In this document: in pieces, positions 47,305-60,199 of the stretch
Layout: the number at the start of each line of letters is the position of its first letter
Position numbering within the stretch: position 1 is the first letter of the stretch
Assembly (NCBI GenBank): GCA_027382625.1
Contig: JAJKFJ010022350.1
Span: 1-64,000 of the forward strand
DNA: 64,000 nucleotides
Direction of reading: 5' to 3'
Origin: Tetmemena sp. SeJ-2015
Lineage: Eukaryota; Ciliophora; Spirotrichea; Sporadotrichida; Oxytrichidae
Translations under genes and position numbers: made by a program
Notes under the pieces: generated by a model
The model's input: only the letters and a program-made list of their open reading frames with translations
Databases searched by the model: none
What the model was told of the DNA's origin: nothing

Positions 47305-48080
47305 TTTAGAGAAGTGAATTCAAATCCATTAATGATTGGCATGTTTAAATCCATAAATTACCCTACAATTGAGGAATTTAATAAAGTAAAATTACCTTTA
47401 TTGAGATTTTTCTAGCAATACTCTGCCGACAAGAAATGCTTACAGTACCAAGTTTTAACACAGATGATAAATGCTTCGTCCTCGTTCATCCAAGAAGCAA
47501 ACTCAAAAGTTTTTGAAAAATCGGGGCCGAACGTATGATATTATTTTTTCCTCTTAGAGTGGAAGTCTTAATTGAGTACTTATTGGGGGATCCACTAACT
47601 AGTAAGAATGCCTTTTTTAAAGTAAGAGTAGAATCCTGATTAAGGATTACCATTACTGTTTCCTCGCTTTCCTCCTAGTTTATCTTGAGTCTGAAAGTGG
47701 TTAGCCATTATTTTATAGTCGCAATGAGTCGTTTCGAAAGATGCTTCCAAACATTCCTTCGTTGGCTCTCCTAAATCATCTAAAATATTTATTTAGAAAT
47801 TCTCACTTTTAATGAATGACCAATAAGTAAGTGATTATATAGTTGGTAAAAGATGTGCTTGCACCCATGTCAATATTGTACAACAGGGATTGATTACGAA
47901 ATGTATTTATTGTTTAGCTCTGATCTCTTCCGTATATTTGAGACCCACAGTTAACTTCTTTTTCTATTTCTTAGATAGTATTTATAATGTGAATGGTTTG
48001 TTTTAAGGTTTAGAGTTTTGGTTTTTGGTCACTCTTGCTTGAGGCTAGCCGCGTGCAGCCTCGCTACTATTAATATTGTT
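47305..48080. other. Intergenic region with a GC-rich hairpin
   Basis: AT-rich, no gene seen. A short inverted repeat lies at about 48041-48064. Confidence 0.4.
48041..48064. other. GC-rich hairpin
   Basis: GAGGCT and AGCCTC arms flank a ten-base GC-rich loop, AGCCGCGTGC, within AT-rich sequence. There is no T run on either side to suggest a terminator. Confidence 0.45.
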
Positions 48081-48084
48081 CACG

Positions 48085-48310
48085 CTATTCATTATAAGCA
48101 TTCAGACTAATATGTTTGCAGTTGATTGTACTAGTAATTTTAAATTTATTCTCTCTTTATTAAGTTGAAGAAGATACACTGAATATTTTCAAGTGAGGAA
48201 GAAGCCTCAAAGTCTTGTGTTTGCTGGGAGGCAGTCAAGCTTTGTCTGCCCAAGTTTAGCTTATCGTCTGGTAATGACAAATTGCTGCTATCTAACTCTT
48301 TAATGCAAAA
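48085..48310 (-). CDS. Unidentified Ser/Leu-rich coding segment
   Basis: Minus-strand frame reads EFCIKELDSSNLSLPDDKLN, LGRQSLTASQQTQDFEASSS and LENIQCIFFNLIKREQ, with TAA/TAG as Gln, ending in TGA near 48087. Its 5' exons, if any, are not identified. It is divergently arranged with the LRR gene that begins 450 nt away. Confidence 0.45.
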
Positions 48311-48759
48311 TTCATATCTACAAAAAAGAGAATAAGTTGAATATTATATTCGAAAGATTGAAATATTTTTGAAATTAATTAATTTTAATATTTCTAATAA
48401 GCTTGGATGTGAGACTCTAGCATCATAAGTTTATGCTTTAATTAAATTGGTAAAATAAACAAATTCTTAGATGCATTTGTAAGATCCACTTTCTTTTATA
48501 GGGAATAGAAGAAGCAAGAAGCTCTCTTTGATATATAAAGTAGAAGCATTGCCCACTAAGCGGTCTTTCTATCTCTAGTTACTTTTTAGTTTTAGTATCT
48601 TTTGATTCTTTTACTGTTTTCTCAAATTATCTCATAGTCAAAACGCTGATGATAAATAAAAGACTAATCAATAAAAGAAATTTAGTTTATGAACAAATAA
48701 GGTAAATTGTTAAAATTTATATCCCGCTACAGCATAATAAAGAAGAGTTCTCTTCCTAA

Positions 48760-51700
48760 CCTCACTTGATTAGAGAGCACCGCCTTTTCATTCGAAGATG
48801 GAACACTGCTGATGTCGTTGTGTAGATTCAGAGAGACTTGAAGAGCGACACTAGCTGATCCAACATTAAAGAGCAATCAAGTTCATGAAAATGAAGCAGA
48901 ATGTCTGGTGTTTGGATCATTAAAGAACTTTGAGAAACTAGAAGTAATTAATTTCAGGTGCAAGCAACTTCAACCCAAGAGTAATTGGAGGAATAGCTCA
49001 AGGTATAAAGAAGAAGTAGCATAGAGAAAGTAAAAAGAAGTAAAAACTAAAGGAATTATATCGGGGCAGAGTTATTTCTAACTTTATATTACTCTCCCAG
49101 CTTTTAGTACCCTAAAGATATAAACTCTATATAAAACTAACTTTCGATAACTAAATTTTACTTTACAGAAAGTGGAATTAGGCAAGAATAGAATAATTTA
49201 CAAGAGTATAGACTTGATAGGAGAAATTTTGAGAACTCACATGAGGCTGCTCATTCATTTCTTTGACAATAAAAAGAAAGGGTTTAAAAAATCAAGAAAG
49301 GTTTGAGAATTTTCAATAAATATATCACAACTAAATCGATTCTGGAAGAGTATAGAAATTTGACTCAAAAGTAACTACAGTTTGAGGAAGCTCTGTTTCG
49401 ATTATAATTTGATAAGAAAATAGGAGTAGTTATAATTGAAGAGTCTATTTAGATGATGGGCTCCTTGATGAAGATTGGTCTTGAGAATAATGGAATCTGA
49501 ATTTGATGAGCAATCGAATTAATTAGAGTCTTAAATGGGAATAATAAGCTTTTCTCTTTGTATAAAGAGAACAAAAGCATCAGCTCAAATGGAACTCTAG
49601 CTTTGGCTAAGAAGATAATAAAAAGATGAAGCTTAATAAGCTCAATTTAAATTTAATTTTATTGGAGATAATATTTGCAAGCATACATTTAAATGATGGA
49701 CTGTCTGCAATCAGCGAAAGCATCATAAAAGTAATAACAATTTCAGATGCTTGAAGTACAAATAAAAGAATCAGTCTAATTGCAAGTCACTCAGTAATAA
49801 AAAATTCTAAAGCAAGATATCGTTAGACCAAAACAAAATAGTAGATGAAGGTGCTTAAATTCAGGCAAAATGATTCAGAAAAAAGAAACACCCCCAAATC
49901 TCTCTCATTGAATTAATGACTGCACTTTTTTCTAATTGGCAATTAATGGAAGAAAAAGTGACTGCTTGAGCAATTTCATTAGCCAATAAGAGAAATTTTC
50001 TCGTTGTTTAAAACAAAATCCTAATTTGGCAGATTATTCTCCGCTATATATATAAATGCATTCAGCACATACATAACTCTCAGAGAACTCTATATGTCTT
50101 ACACTTGCGCAGCCCCGAATTTGGTTTCTTTGCTAAGTAAGGTGTTTTTGAATAAAATGTAAATAGCTGAAATATAGCTGTCGATAAATGGGATTTTTGC
50201 AAAGGCAACAATAGCAATTGGTGAGGCGCTAAAAGACTAGCAGTGTCTCGAGACACTGGCGCTTAAGAAGAATGACCTCAATATTTAAAATAAGCCCTTC
50301 ATAATATATATTAATGGAATCAAAACTTTAAATGAATTACTAGGTCTTTCTATGGCAATTAAAGATATGAACCATACCCTAAATGCGATTGGAGATAAAG
50401 GTGCTTCAATAGTTTGCGAGGCTTTGATTTTTTAAAAGTATTTATAGCCAGGGTATTTGAAGAACGAAGATAGCAAAATCACCTCAATTGGAGCCGCAAA
50501 GTTCTCTCAATTAATCAGCAAATGGAACACTCTCACTGAGCAGTAAATATCATTCCTGACGTTTTTATTTATTGTTTGTTTGACTATATTTGGTAAGCAA
50601 TCAAATTGATAAATAAGGTGCGAAGTCTCTGGTCAAGGCAGGCAGAAAAGGTTTCAAAAATATCGTCTTAGACAACAATCACTTTCAGTAGAAAAGATAT
50701 CCATGAGCTATTCACTATTCTTAACTATATATCCCTATATTCTTCCCTTAAGCAATTTTAATTTAATTAGTAGCATGCTAACTAACGCCCAAGTCACTCC
50801 TCTAGCCAAGTAGATTAAAATCAATACGTCTTTAGCAAGATTTAAATATTACAAAATTTACAGACAGACAGCAGCATCTGACTTCCAGCGGATGCTATAA
50901 AGACATAAATCAGCTATCATTGTTTTCATTTTCTATCTTTAACTATTTTAATGTACTTCCCCAGGTACTCACCACAACAATTTGTCCCAGTCAAGTGGGC
51001 TGCAATTCTTTCAAGCCCTATAAAACAAACCAATCTTCGGAATTGAAAGATAACTAGTCTCTTAAGAAACTGCATCTGTGACTAAATTGTTCCCTCATTC
51101 TTAAGCTTGGCAGTTTCTAGCAGACACCTGTTTACTTCTCTTGGACTTTTTAGCAAATAGAGTGGGTCAGAAGGAGCAGCTGAAATTACTCAAAATGGTT
51201 TAGAAAATAAAATTAATTATGAATTGATTTCTTGAAGAGACCTAGTTAGAACTGTAGATGGAGGGGAACTTTATAAAGGATACAGGCTTGATTACAGTTG
51301 CTGAAATACTTACAAAAAATGTAGAGCTTTAAGAACTGTACCTGTACAACAACGCTTTGGAAGACTAGGGTATGAAAAATCTCGGCCTGACGTTGTTGAA
51401 TAAGACTCATTTGTTATCTTTGGATATGGAGTTCAATAAAATTGTCTTTGAAATAGCAACCTCATCTTCACGTCAAAAAGTCTCAAATATAAATACACAC
51501 AAACACACACACGCTCTTATTTATGATAAGTTAAAAACAATTTAGAGATACTAAACTAAAATAAGATTAAGAAAGAATCTGGCAATTCAATCACAGACTG
51601 TCTCTAAGTCACCGAAAACTTTAAAGAGCTAAAGACCCGGCAATAATAAACTTAGCGAAGAATAAGGCAAGCCAATTGACCTTAGAGAAAATAAGTACTC

Positions 51701-51825
51701 TGAGGGCTTGCCACCAGAGCAACAATAAGCTTCTGCCAAAATACAATCAAAAAATACTTTTTAAAAATTTTAAAAAAGGGGGAAAGAATGGGTTTTGAAG
51801 GGAAACCAATTTTTTATTTGACCTA
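48760..51825 (+). CDS. Leucine-rich repeat protein, ribonuclease-inhibitor/NLRC3 type
   Basis: Repeated 28-29-residue LRRs with the RNI signature (L..L.L..N.I...GA..L...L): IGLENNGI and ISSNGTLALAKKI (49460-49620), ATIAIGEALKDQQCLETLAL (50200-50270), LNAIGDKGASIVCEAL (50380-50430), NKITSIGAAKFSQLIS (50460-50520), SNQIDKQGAKSLVKAG and FKNIVLDNNHF (50590-50690), and DTGLITVAEILTKNVELQEL with LYLYNNALEDQGMKNL (51270-51400). A polar tail follows (TVSKSPKTLKSQRP, LSEEQGKPIDLRENKY). Such LRRs bind proteins; Ran-GAP, NLR and flagellar proteins share them. No NACHT or other N-terminal signalling domain was found. AT-rich stretches between the repeats are presumably introns. The 3' end enters a distorted block, so the stop (TGA near 51822) is provisional. 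Confidence 0.68.
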
Positions 51826-52420
51826 CCCCTCTTCTAACTTGATAATAATTAAGGAATTACCTGAGAAAGCTAAAACTTTCAAAGAAGCAAGTCTAGAATT
51901 TCTTAATTTGAGAAACTATCACATTTAGGGAAAAAAGGGGTCTTTTTGGGTTTCTACTAAAATTTCTATAATTCTTTGGGAATTTCCCCAAACACAAGTT
52001 CTTGAATATAGTAAAAGATATGAGAGTTTTACTTTTTTTTAATTAATAAATTAGTTGAGGAAGGGAAAAATTAATTATAAATAGACAAAAATTATTATTT
52101 TTTTTAAAATTTAAAACAAAATTTCAGTCAAGATCTTTCCAAAATTCCCCAAAATTTTTTAAATTTAAAATTCTTTTTTTATTTTAAAACCCAAAAATTT
52201 TAAAGGGGGGGATTTAGTTTTTTTTGAAGATTTTCAATTTGGGAGATTAAGTTTATTTTTTTTTAAATTTAAACTCAAAAGGGGCCCTTTTAAATTTTAA
52301 TAAATCCTAATTAAAAAAAAAAAAAACCTTTGAGTGTTTCCCCCCTTTTCTTAATACTTTTGGACCCAAAAAAAACCCCCCCCCTTTTTTTTCTTCCCAA
52401 CCCCATTAAAATATTTAATC
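51735..52420. other. Homopolymer-distorted low-quality sequence
   Basis: Runs of up to 14 A, 11 C and 8 T, and repeated AAATTTT texture, with normal sequence on both sides. It overlaps the end of the LRR gene. Confidence 0.75.
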
Positions 52421-52699
52421 TTTCTTGATATTATGATATCAAGCTATTTTTATTAAATCAGCTTGAAGTAATATGGCAGCCAATATTATATAAATTGACA
52501 GCATCAATCAGATTCATCAAGCAACCTAACTCATAAACTCTCAGCTTTTATTCACCCTCAAACAACTCTAGGCCAATCTAGATTGCTCCAAAAATATAAA
52601 CTAAAACCCTATGCAAACCTCACCACTAATAAGGTTATGATTTATAAGTAGTCCCTTACTAATATCTCTAGAGCTACGCTCTATAATTATCCTCTTTTA

Positions 52700-55600
52700 T
52701 TTTTTAATATAAGGAGATCATAATCTCAGCAGCTCTTACCATCAGGCTAGCACCTCAAGTGCACCAATGACAGCCACTACTCTTAGTGGTGAGGAACAAT
52801 AACTCCGCCAAATAAAATCCACTACCTTCTTCTGAATGAAGATAGTCAAAAAAGTCATCATCCCAAGGGTTTAAAATTTTTAAAACCAAATTTATAGAAA
52901 TATACTTCTATATTGCTGCCTCAGCAAAATTATGAAAGCCCACTCAAGAGTGGAGGCAAGTCAACAACCTCCACTCATTTGGATATTTATCTTGCCAATA
53001 TCAAGCAATTTATAAATTCCTATTGTTCTTTCTTCTCTATCTTAATTGACTTAATTGAAGCCTCCTTGATTAAGTCTTCTGCTCAAGTCTCAGATCTGAA
53101 AGGGAATAATAAATGCAGCAACCCAGTAATCTTTGCTAGCTTAGACTAAGAAGCTTAATCAGCGCAAAACTAATGTAAATAACTTCTTATACAATCAGCA
53201 GCAGATTATTCATCAACTTACATTAAAATTCTTATTTATTCAAGTACGGAGAAGTTCTGGATATGGCCAAAATGTAAATCTATCGATGACTACGAGATGG
53301 TTTTAAAAGTGCTCATAACTCTAGAAGGTAAAAAAAGAATTTTGACTTAACTCTTAAAGGGTAATTGCTGGCAGGAAACTTGCTCATGAGAGAGGACATC
53401 TACAGCACTACTTCTAACTCTTTGGCTAAAATTTCTCACTTATAAGAGATTTTAATAACTATGTTCATTTATTATTTTTGTCATAATAATCAACGTACTC
53501 ATTTTGCGAGAGCGATAATTAAAGGAAGGAAAGCTCAGTCTAATAAATGCAGCGAAGCAGATTTATTTGGAACCCTGCTTTAGCAAGCTTTAATTTTGCT
53601 TTAAATACAAGCTCTCAGCCTAGTTCAGTTCAAGAAAGTTAGGAGAACGATAGAGTAATCTCTTGAAGCAATCATTCCAACATAAAGCAACCAATATTTC
53701 TGAGAGACTCCAGCCAAAATCAAATGTCTGTACTGCCTAATTTAAAAAATCAGACTAATGGATTTGGAATATCCTCTCCCTCTTATTCATTTTATCTTAA
53801 AGTGAGTAGAAGAGGTAACTATCTGTAACTCAGGAATAGTCAGAAGTATCAACCCCTCAGCTTCAATATTAAGAAAGTGCTTCTTAATTCTAACTTTCCT
53901 ATCTTTAATTGGCAATAGCAAATGCTTTAATAAAATACTGCAATTTCCTTTCTTACTCTACTACAGACTCAGATTTAAAAACAACAAGATCGGCATTTGC
54001 AATCATCAGTAGTAACAGTAGTAGTAGTATACTCTGCTATCCCTTCAAACACCTAAAATTCTCTAACCTCTACTGTTGTAAGATCAATAGTTTCAAGTCT
54101 TTGGTGGAAAAAAGATTTATAAAGGAGCCTAATCATTTAAGAACAGATAACTATTAGCTTTTAGCAAATATTAAGACTAATTCAAGTTCATTAATTATTA
54201 ATGATGGTGGTGTCAGCATCATGTTTTCATTAATAATTTAACTAAGAAATGAAAAATCTCTTTATATTATTTCACAGAAGTCCTTAATATAGCTCTAAGA
54301 TTAGTAGTCCTTCGCTTCATGGCATGATCCTAATTTGACTTCTTACCACAGATTGAATTTAATAAACACTTTTTCATTTATGATTCCACTCGTAAGCTCT
54401 AAGAGAACAAAGGAGTAGCTTCGTTGTTTCGCAAGCTCAATAGAACTCAAAGCTTTGCTGAATAAACTTATCCATTCCACTTTGCCATGAAGTTAATCTT
54501 GCTTAATGAAATCATAGTCGCTTAATAAGCTTAGTTGGATCAAGATAAAATTATATAATACATAAGGATAAATTAAGTGAGAGAATACGCTTTTCTATAT
54601 ACATCTCAGAAGTTAATAGCTTTCATTTCTATTCACATCAGCTTTAAAAGGAAGCATTATTTAATATAATTATTACAAGGAGAAAACGAAAAAAAGATCA
54701 ATTTAGTCCCACTGTAAGACAAGCTCAAAGTCTTAGACGTCAGCCAAAGTTAAACACTTTTAAGCCTGCTTAAAAGTATGGCCACTTTTAACTAAATAAA
54801 AAACAAGAGGCAAAAGATTCTTACCAATATTTAAAGCATCACCAAAACTCATTGTATTTATTATAATTTTAAGATGATTACTTGAAGGCAGTAAAATACC
54901 ATCAGAGAAAAAAAGTTTTTTTTTACTTTAAAATGATTATTTAATGATATCATAAAGCAGCAACTGCTATTGAACCCACCTCAAACTTATTCAATATAAC
55001 TGTAGATGCAGATTATGAAAGTAGAGTATTTTAAGAGTGATCTACCTCTCACTAAGCCCTTGTGGATGAGGTTATATGCAGAGTCAGCTATAGCAAGAGT
55101 ACTTCCTCCCCAGTATAGAATCGTTTTGCCTCCTCAATTAATGGATGCCTAATCTCATGCCTCAAAGAAAGATACATATCATTTTTACTTTAATTTTGAA
55201 GAGAGTAAGCAATAAGAATCGCTAACTTACATAAATGGAAAGAAGACCAAGGATGTGATGCAGCTCAAATTGCACATAATAGAATAAATATGATGGGATC
55301 AATCTATTCATTATAATATCATACTTATAAAGCCATTCTCCAGTGCCTAAGTTTAAAAGTAAAAACAACCCAAACACCACTAATTACTGAGTTCAATTGA
55401 ATTTTAATAAAAATAAGAGGCAGATGTATATCATTATTTTATATTAGAATAATTTCTAAGTTTAAAGACACTGGTATCATAAAATCATAGTTCAAAAATC
55501 AAAAGAAACTTAAGGCTTTTAGAGACACAAAATCCAAGAGAAAATACAAAGAAAGCTAACTTGGCTTTATTTCAGGTTCTAGAGAAGCCCTTACTCGAAA

Positions 55601-55740
55601 ATCTAGAAATCAGTTTATCAATATTTATCCAGTGACTGAGAAAGCAAACTACAAAAAGGAATTTGAGAGATAACTTTTTCTAATCAAAAAAAATAATCTA
55701 TTTTTTAAGAGGGTAAAACCATAATATAATATTAAATATT
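52700..55740 (+). CDS. Unidentified large soluble protein (multi-exon)
   Basis: A chain of coding stretches on the plus strand: NYESPLKSGGKSTTSTHLDI and IDLIEASLIKSSAQVSDLKG (52913-53149), KYGEVLDMAKMQIYR-TGA-LRDGFKS (about 53240-53320), GNLLMREDIYSTTSNSLAKI with GRKAQSNKCSEADLFGTLLQ (53375-53690), a Ser/Asn/Gln-rich part (53700-54160), ENKGVASLFRKLNRTQSFAE with YPFHFAMKLILLNEIIVAQQ (54390-54890), then SDLPLTKPLWMRLYAESAIA and IVLPPQLMDAQSHASKKDTY (55020-55300), and SREALTRKSRNQFINIYPVT (55590-55680). Composition is consistent along the chain, but joins are not resolved and more than one gene is possible. No domain recognised. Confidence 0.45.
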
Positions 55741-55960
55741 AAGAAAAATTATTGCAAATTTATTTCAAGTTCTATTTTAAAATGGCAAATTTTTGTTTAA
55801 AAAATAATTTTTTTTTTTCTTTTGATTTTTTTTTTATTTTAAACCTTTTTATATCTTTTTTAAAAAATTTTTTTTATTGATTTCCCATTATTCTCTAAGT
55901 CATTATTTGTGTTTTTTCTATCTTAATTCAAACCCCTAAATATAAAAAGGAAAATAAGTT
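55690..55960. other. Homopolymer-distorted low-quality sequence
   Basis: Long T and A runs (up to 11) in a block with almost no C or G, like the two other distorted blocks. Confidence 0.6.
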
Positions 55961-55999
55961 TTGGGATAATTAATTTTTTAATACTTTAATCATGCAGTC

Positions 56000-58900
56000 A
56001 ACGCGAAATTACTCAAAAAATAACTAAATGTCCTCCCTTTTCAGTTTCATTTTCTCTAAGTAGGATGTGTCCCCTTTAGTATAAAACCATTCTAACATCA
56101 ACTCCATCGCAAAAATGTAGAGTGCCAGCGCCACATATCTCGTTTTAAATTCTTTTTCAATGAAAATTGGGGTTGCACTTTTCCCATCCCTTTTAATTTT
56201 AAGATCACATCAATTTTTGATTGATCCTCAATTTTGCCCCTAAGCCACTTCATTTGGGGAAGCCAAATCTTCCCTAAAGTTCCTTTTCTCAAATCTCTCG
56301 TAGACTGTAGCAAACATCTTTTTAAATGGGATAACGTATAAAACTGTGAATCGAGTGAAGGGCGTCTATTTTCCACTAGCCATTTTATATATAATAATCT
56401 GAATAGTATTTTACGGAATAGCTGATCAGCGTGTGAGAGGGAGGGAGCGTGAATTGTATGTGGCATGACGAAGCTTTAGTGTCACACACAAACACCTCAT
56501 GAAGAAGAGTTGGTAAGAAGCACGATAACATAGAAAGTAAGAAGTCATGAAGTAAATTATAACTACAAGTGCGTTACTTGCAGAATCAGCGAGACTCCAG
56601 CTGTAGGAAGCTTTGTCTTCATCCGCTCTTTCAGCGGACCATGTATGTTGCGTTCCATTAAGAAGTTCAGAGAGAGATCACAGACGGTGAGATCGATCTT
56701 ACTCGTTGACAACCTCAGCATACACAAGACAAGGAACGAAGAGGGCATACGCTGAGTTGACAATCAATCCTGTTTTTAATGTTCCATCGCCGGTTTCAGA
56801 CGGGCATGAGTTTTACTGAACTTAGTTAAGGGAACTGATAAGAAGCTGAGCTGGCTCATTTCTTGTCATTTAAGCTATCGATTAGAGATTATAGTGGATA
56901 GTAGAATAAGAGAGTGGAAGAAGAGAAGACAAATTATGTGCGAGTAACGTAGAGTGAAATTTAGGAATAGTTTAAGTTAACTTAATTGAATTAAGCTCAC
57001 TTTTGCTATATCGTGGGAGAAGGGATCTTAAGAGGTTCCTTTTTCTCTCTTCTGTTTGGCCAGATGGAGCCTAGCTTTCCTATCCTTCTACCTGCTCCCG
57101 CACTCTATGTGCAATTCGTCGTCTAAGTTTCATAGTAGTGATAGATCGCCAACATTTTCATTAATGGAATGCTACCTCGATGTTGTATTTTGTTCAGTGC
57201 TTGATACTTTGCTCTCTCTTTCATTAAGTAGATGGCCAGTGCAGGTTCTCTACACAGTTAAACTCTTAAAATTTACAAGAGAGTGGTATTCTGAAGCTGT
57301 CAAAGTTCGTCGACTTGATAACTTTCCTTGCGTTCTTTGGTCGTTTCCTCTATTAGATCTTCTTCTGTGTTGCATAATTCAATGTCTCTTTGAGGACTCT
57401 GCAGTACAGTAGCAGACGCAAAGAAGACCTTGCGTCTGTGGCACTTGTTTAGATTTCTTGTTAGAAGAATAGAGCAACTCCGTGATCTCCAACTGCATAT
57501 TTAGTGACTGAGATATATCGGATAGTTTGGATCCCATTACATGTTGAACATCGATTGTATTTGAAGTTCTTAGTCATCGCAAGGAATTGCTTTGAGAACG
57601 AGAATCTTTGTTCCATACATTGCGAAGGAACCCACTAGATTTTGTTATTCATCATGATGGCTGTCTTAACTTGCTAGTATAAGTGCCACAGAGTGTGCCT
57701 AGTTAGAGAGTGCATATACTTCTAAGTCGGAGAAACCTGTTGACTTTGAAACTCTTGCGCGTCCACCTTAATCGTCTTAATAGTTTTCACCATCTTGCTC
57801 GATTCTCGTTGTCGCTATTGAAAATTCAAAGTATAATTGATTATATTCGTGCAATTCGGACGAAGCTAAAGTCTTACTTTTTAAGTAGTGCGGGATAATA
57901 TTTGTATATATAAGAACAAGTGAAAATAGATAGGAGCTAGGAGAACTAAGCGAATCAGGGTGCGAAGATGTGAAGATGGAGTACTTTTTGGGTTTTGAGT
58001 TAATGTGTGGAATCATTTAATTTTTCTACTAATTAATACTTAAAAACTTAATTTAGATAGCTCAATACTTAAAGATGTAGTCACTTAATTAGATAGCATT
58101 CTGATCGCCAGTTAGCTCAAATTATTGTATAGCAGCTATTTTTAGCCTTTCGATGAGTCGAATCAAGTTTAACCTATGGCTTGCCAGACGAGTATTAGTA
58201 GCGGACTATAGTTGCGTATTTTTATTAAATTCGTAGCAAAATCAGCAGAAATTAAAGAGATAATATGAGCAATAATCTACTAATAGATAAGAAGATTGTG
58301 GAGAGAAACAGGTCTATAAAACTGACATCTTTTGACACTGTCTGTCGTCTTCGTGATGACTATGAACCGTAGGCAACGGGACGTCTACGTAATAATAGAG
58401 CAGGGCTCTATGAATTTTAAATTTGTAAGTTAAAGATGGACCAACCTAGCTAAGAGTAGATGATAACTGTAGGCAACCAGCTAAACATAAATAGTCCGGT
58501 TTGGAAACAGCAACAAACAGATGCTGTGTGCACTAAGTTCAAGGGAGGTCTCTGAACTTGAGCTCGAGAAAGAGATGCTCTCTGTCTTTAAATTGTCAAG
58601 CCTTAAGTTGAGAGTCGATGGGCGTGTTAAAATATTCGCCCACTGTTCTGTGCTCTGGTTGTGATCAGAGATACATGAGGAGAAATGGAACTTTTTGATG
58701 TTGTTCATGATCACACAGACAGTAATTACGAATATATACAGAGCCTCAGCGGCACATCAAGGAAGTCACACTAAGACAAACTAAGAATCAGTAGATGATT
58801 ATACAATTCAGTGGAAACGGATACGGGCACACTCATCTCTTGCTTCTACTTGTGAGCGACAATTTTTCATCTCACTCTGCTTTCCTTCAGAACATGGAGA

Positions 58901-60178
58901 AGAAGTCACAATGGCTGAGTTCGTAATTGAGATACATAACATTCTTATTAAAGATGGGTGCAGCTCAGAGTTGGCAATTACGTACCTTGACAGGATTTCA
59001 AAATTATTGAGAGCAAGAAGGGAGAAGAAATTTTTGTGCGCGCAAAAGAATATGAGTTCAATGAATAGAAGCCATTAGTGTATAAGGTGTCAGGGTAATA
59101 GAAGCTCTTCAGCTAGTCATAAGCAGTCCATGCTTAGAGATCTGTAACTTTGGAAGGAGGATAGTGATCTAAAAATTACTCCCTCTTGCTGATGCGAAGC
59201 GAAGAGAAACCGATCAATCATACAAAGAAGGATATAGCGTTACAAGATTCTATTCCCTTACGAAAAATATCTTGTAAAGTTAGGAGAGAAGAGGAGTCAT
59301 ATGAGTTTTCGCGAAACGAATGTCTAGTGGCTTTGAGAGAATTGCGAGGCAATCAAGGCTTGAAGTACAGCTTCTTTTATCTTGCTGGTGTTTCGTATCG
59401 TTGTCATGCATTACGATCTGTCCATTCGCCTTTCCTAAAAAGGAGATCACCCATAATGAATTTTTTTCACGCTTGCACGAGTCTGCACAAACAATTACTA
59501 AGCTTGAACTGCTATTCTGCACTTGACCTCGGTATTTTAGAGGATGATCGGTTTTGAAGTTGCATGAGAATTGAGCCAACATTCACAGTGACATAGATTC
59601 AAGCCAGAAGAAACCTTCTGAATAAACACTTGAACCAGTCAGAAGACCTGTCATAGACTTCACAGAGTGGTAAGAGAAGAAACAAACATTGAGGAAGCTC
59701 GGACAGTAGCAAGTAACTGGCAGGTGCGTTCTTATAGAGCACAGACTTGACTCACGGTTCAGTTGCAGTGGAGAAATTTGGTTCTATCGTTGCTAATACT
59801 GTGAATGCTTCGATATGTTAACAGGGAGGGGTAACTAATAGTAGTGAAAGTGGAGAGATTGTGACATGATAAATTCGCACTGTCAGAACGATTTGTAAGA
59901 AGAGAACAAAGGTGGTTCAGAATTATAGGAAAGTTAGTACACAAGTAGATAAAGCAAGAACCTATGAAAACTTAACACTCTGTTATCTTGATTGACTAGA
60001 GGAAAGCACTTAAATGAGTATAAAATTCAGGATATGAGACGACGTCAATGGTTCACTTTCTAAGAGTTGAGTTTAGATTTGCTGTTTAGGTTAATTTAGC
60101 AAGATTATAAGTACATTAAAAGAAAAATATATTATAACAAATTGTTCTCTCCATACTTTATTCTTAATCAATATTATA
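56000..60178. other. GC-richer block with overlapping open frames, possible mobile element
   Basis: GC rises to about 40 % with few poly-A/T runs, unlike the rest of the window. Standard-code ORFs of over 100 codons appear here on both strands (56098-56466 minus, 57056-57412 plus, 59186-59557 plus, 59280-59582 minus), whereas such ORFs are rare elsewhere. On the minus strand 57780-57120 holds several coherent stretches in different frames: VMGSKLSDISQSLNMQLEIT, SPQRDIELCNTEEDLIEETT and, in another frame, FKYNRCSTCNGIQTIRYISV. I recognise no transposase, and cannot settle the reading frames. The right edge carries a T4G4 telomere-like motif. Confidence 0.35.
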
Positions 60179-60194
60179 GGGTTTTGGGGTTTTG
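60179..60194 (+). repeat. Telomere-like motif GGGT4G4T4G
   Basis: GGGTTTTGGGGTTTTG, nearly two units of the T4G4 repeat used at telomeres of spirotrich ciliates. It is internal, not at a sequence end. Also found inside the terminal repeats of TBE/Tec-type elements of those ciliates. Confidence 0.7.
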
Positions 60195-60199
60195 ACATG

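Noticed and set aside
56098..56763. Transposase on the minus strand
   Set aside because: Two ORFs are present, but no DDE/DDD spacing, helix-turn-helix or reverse-transcriptase motif could be found in them.
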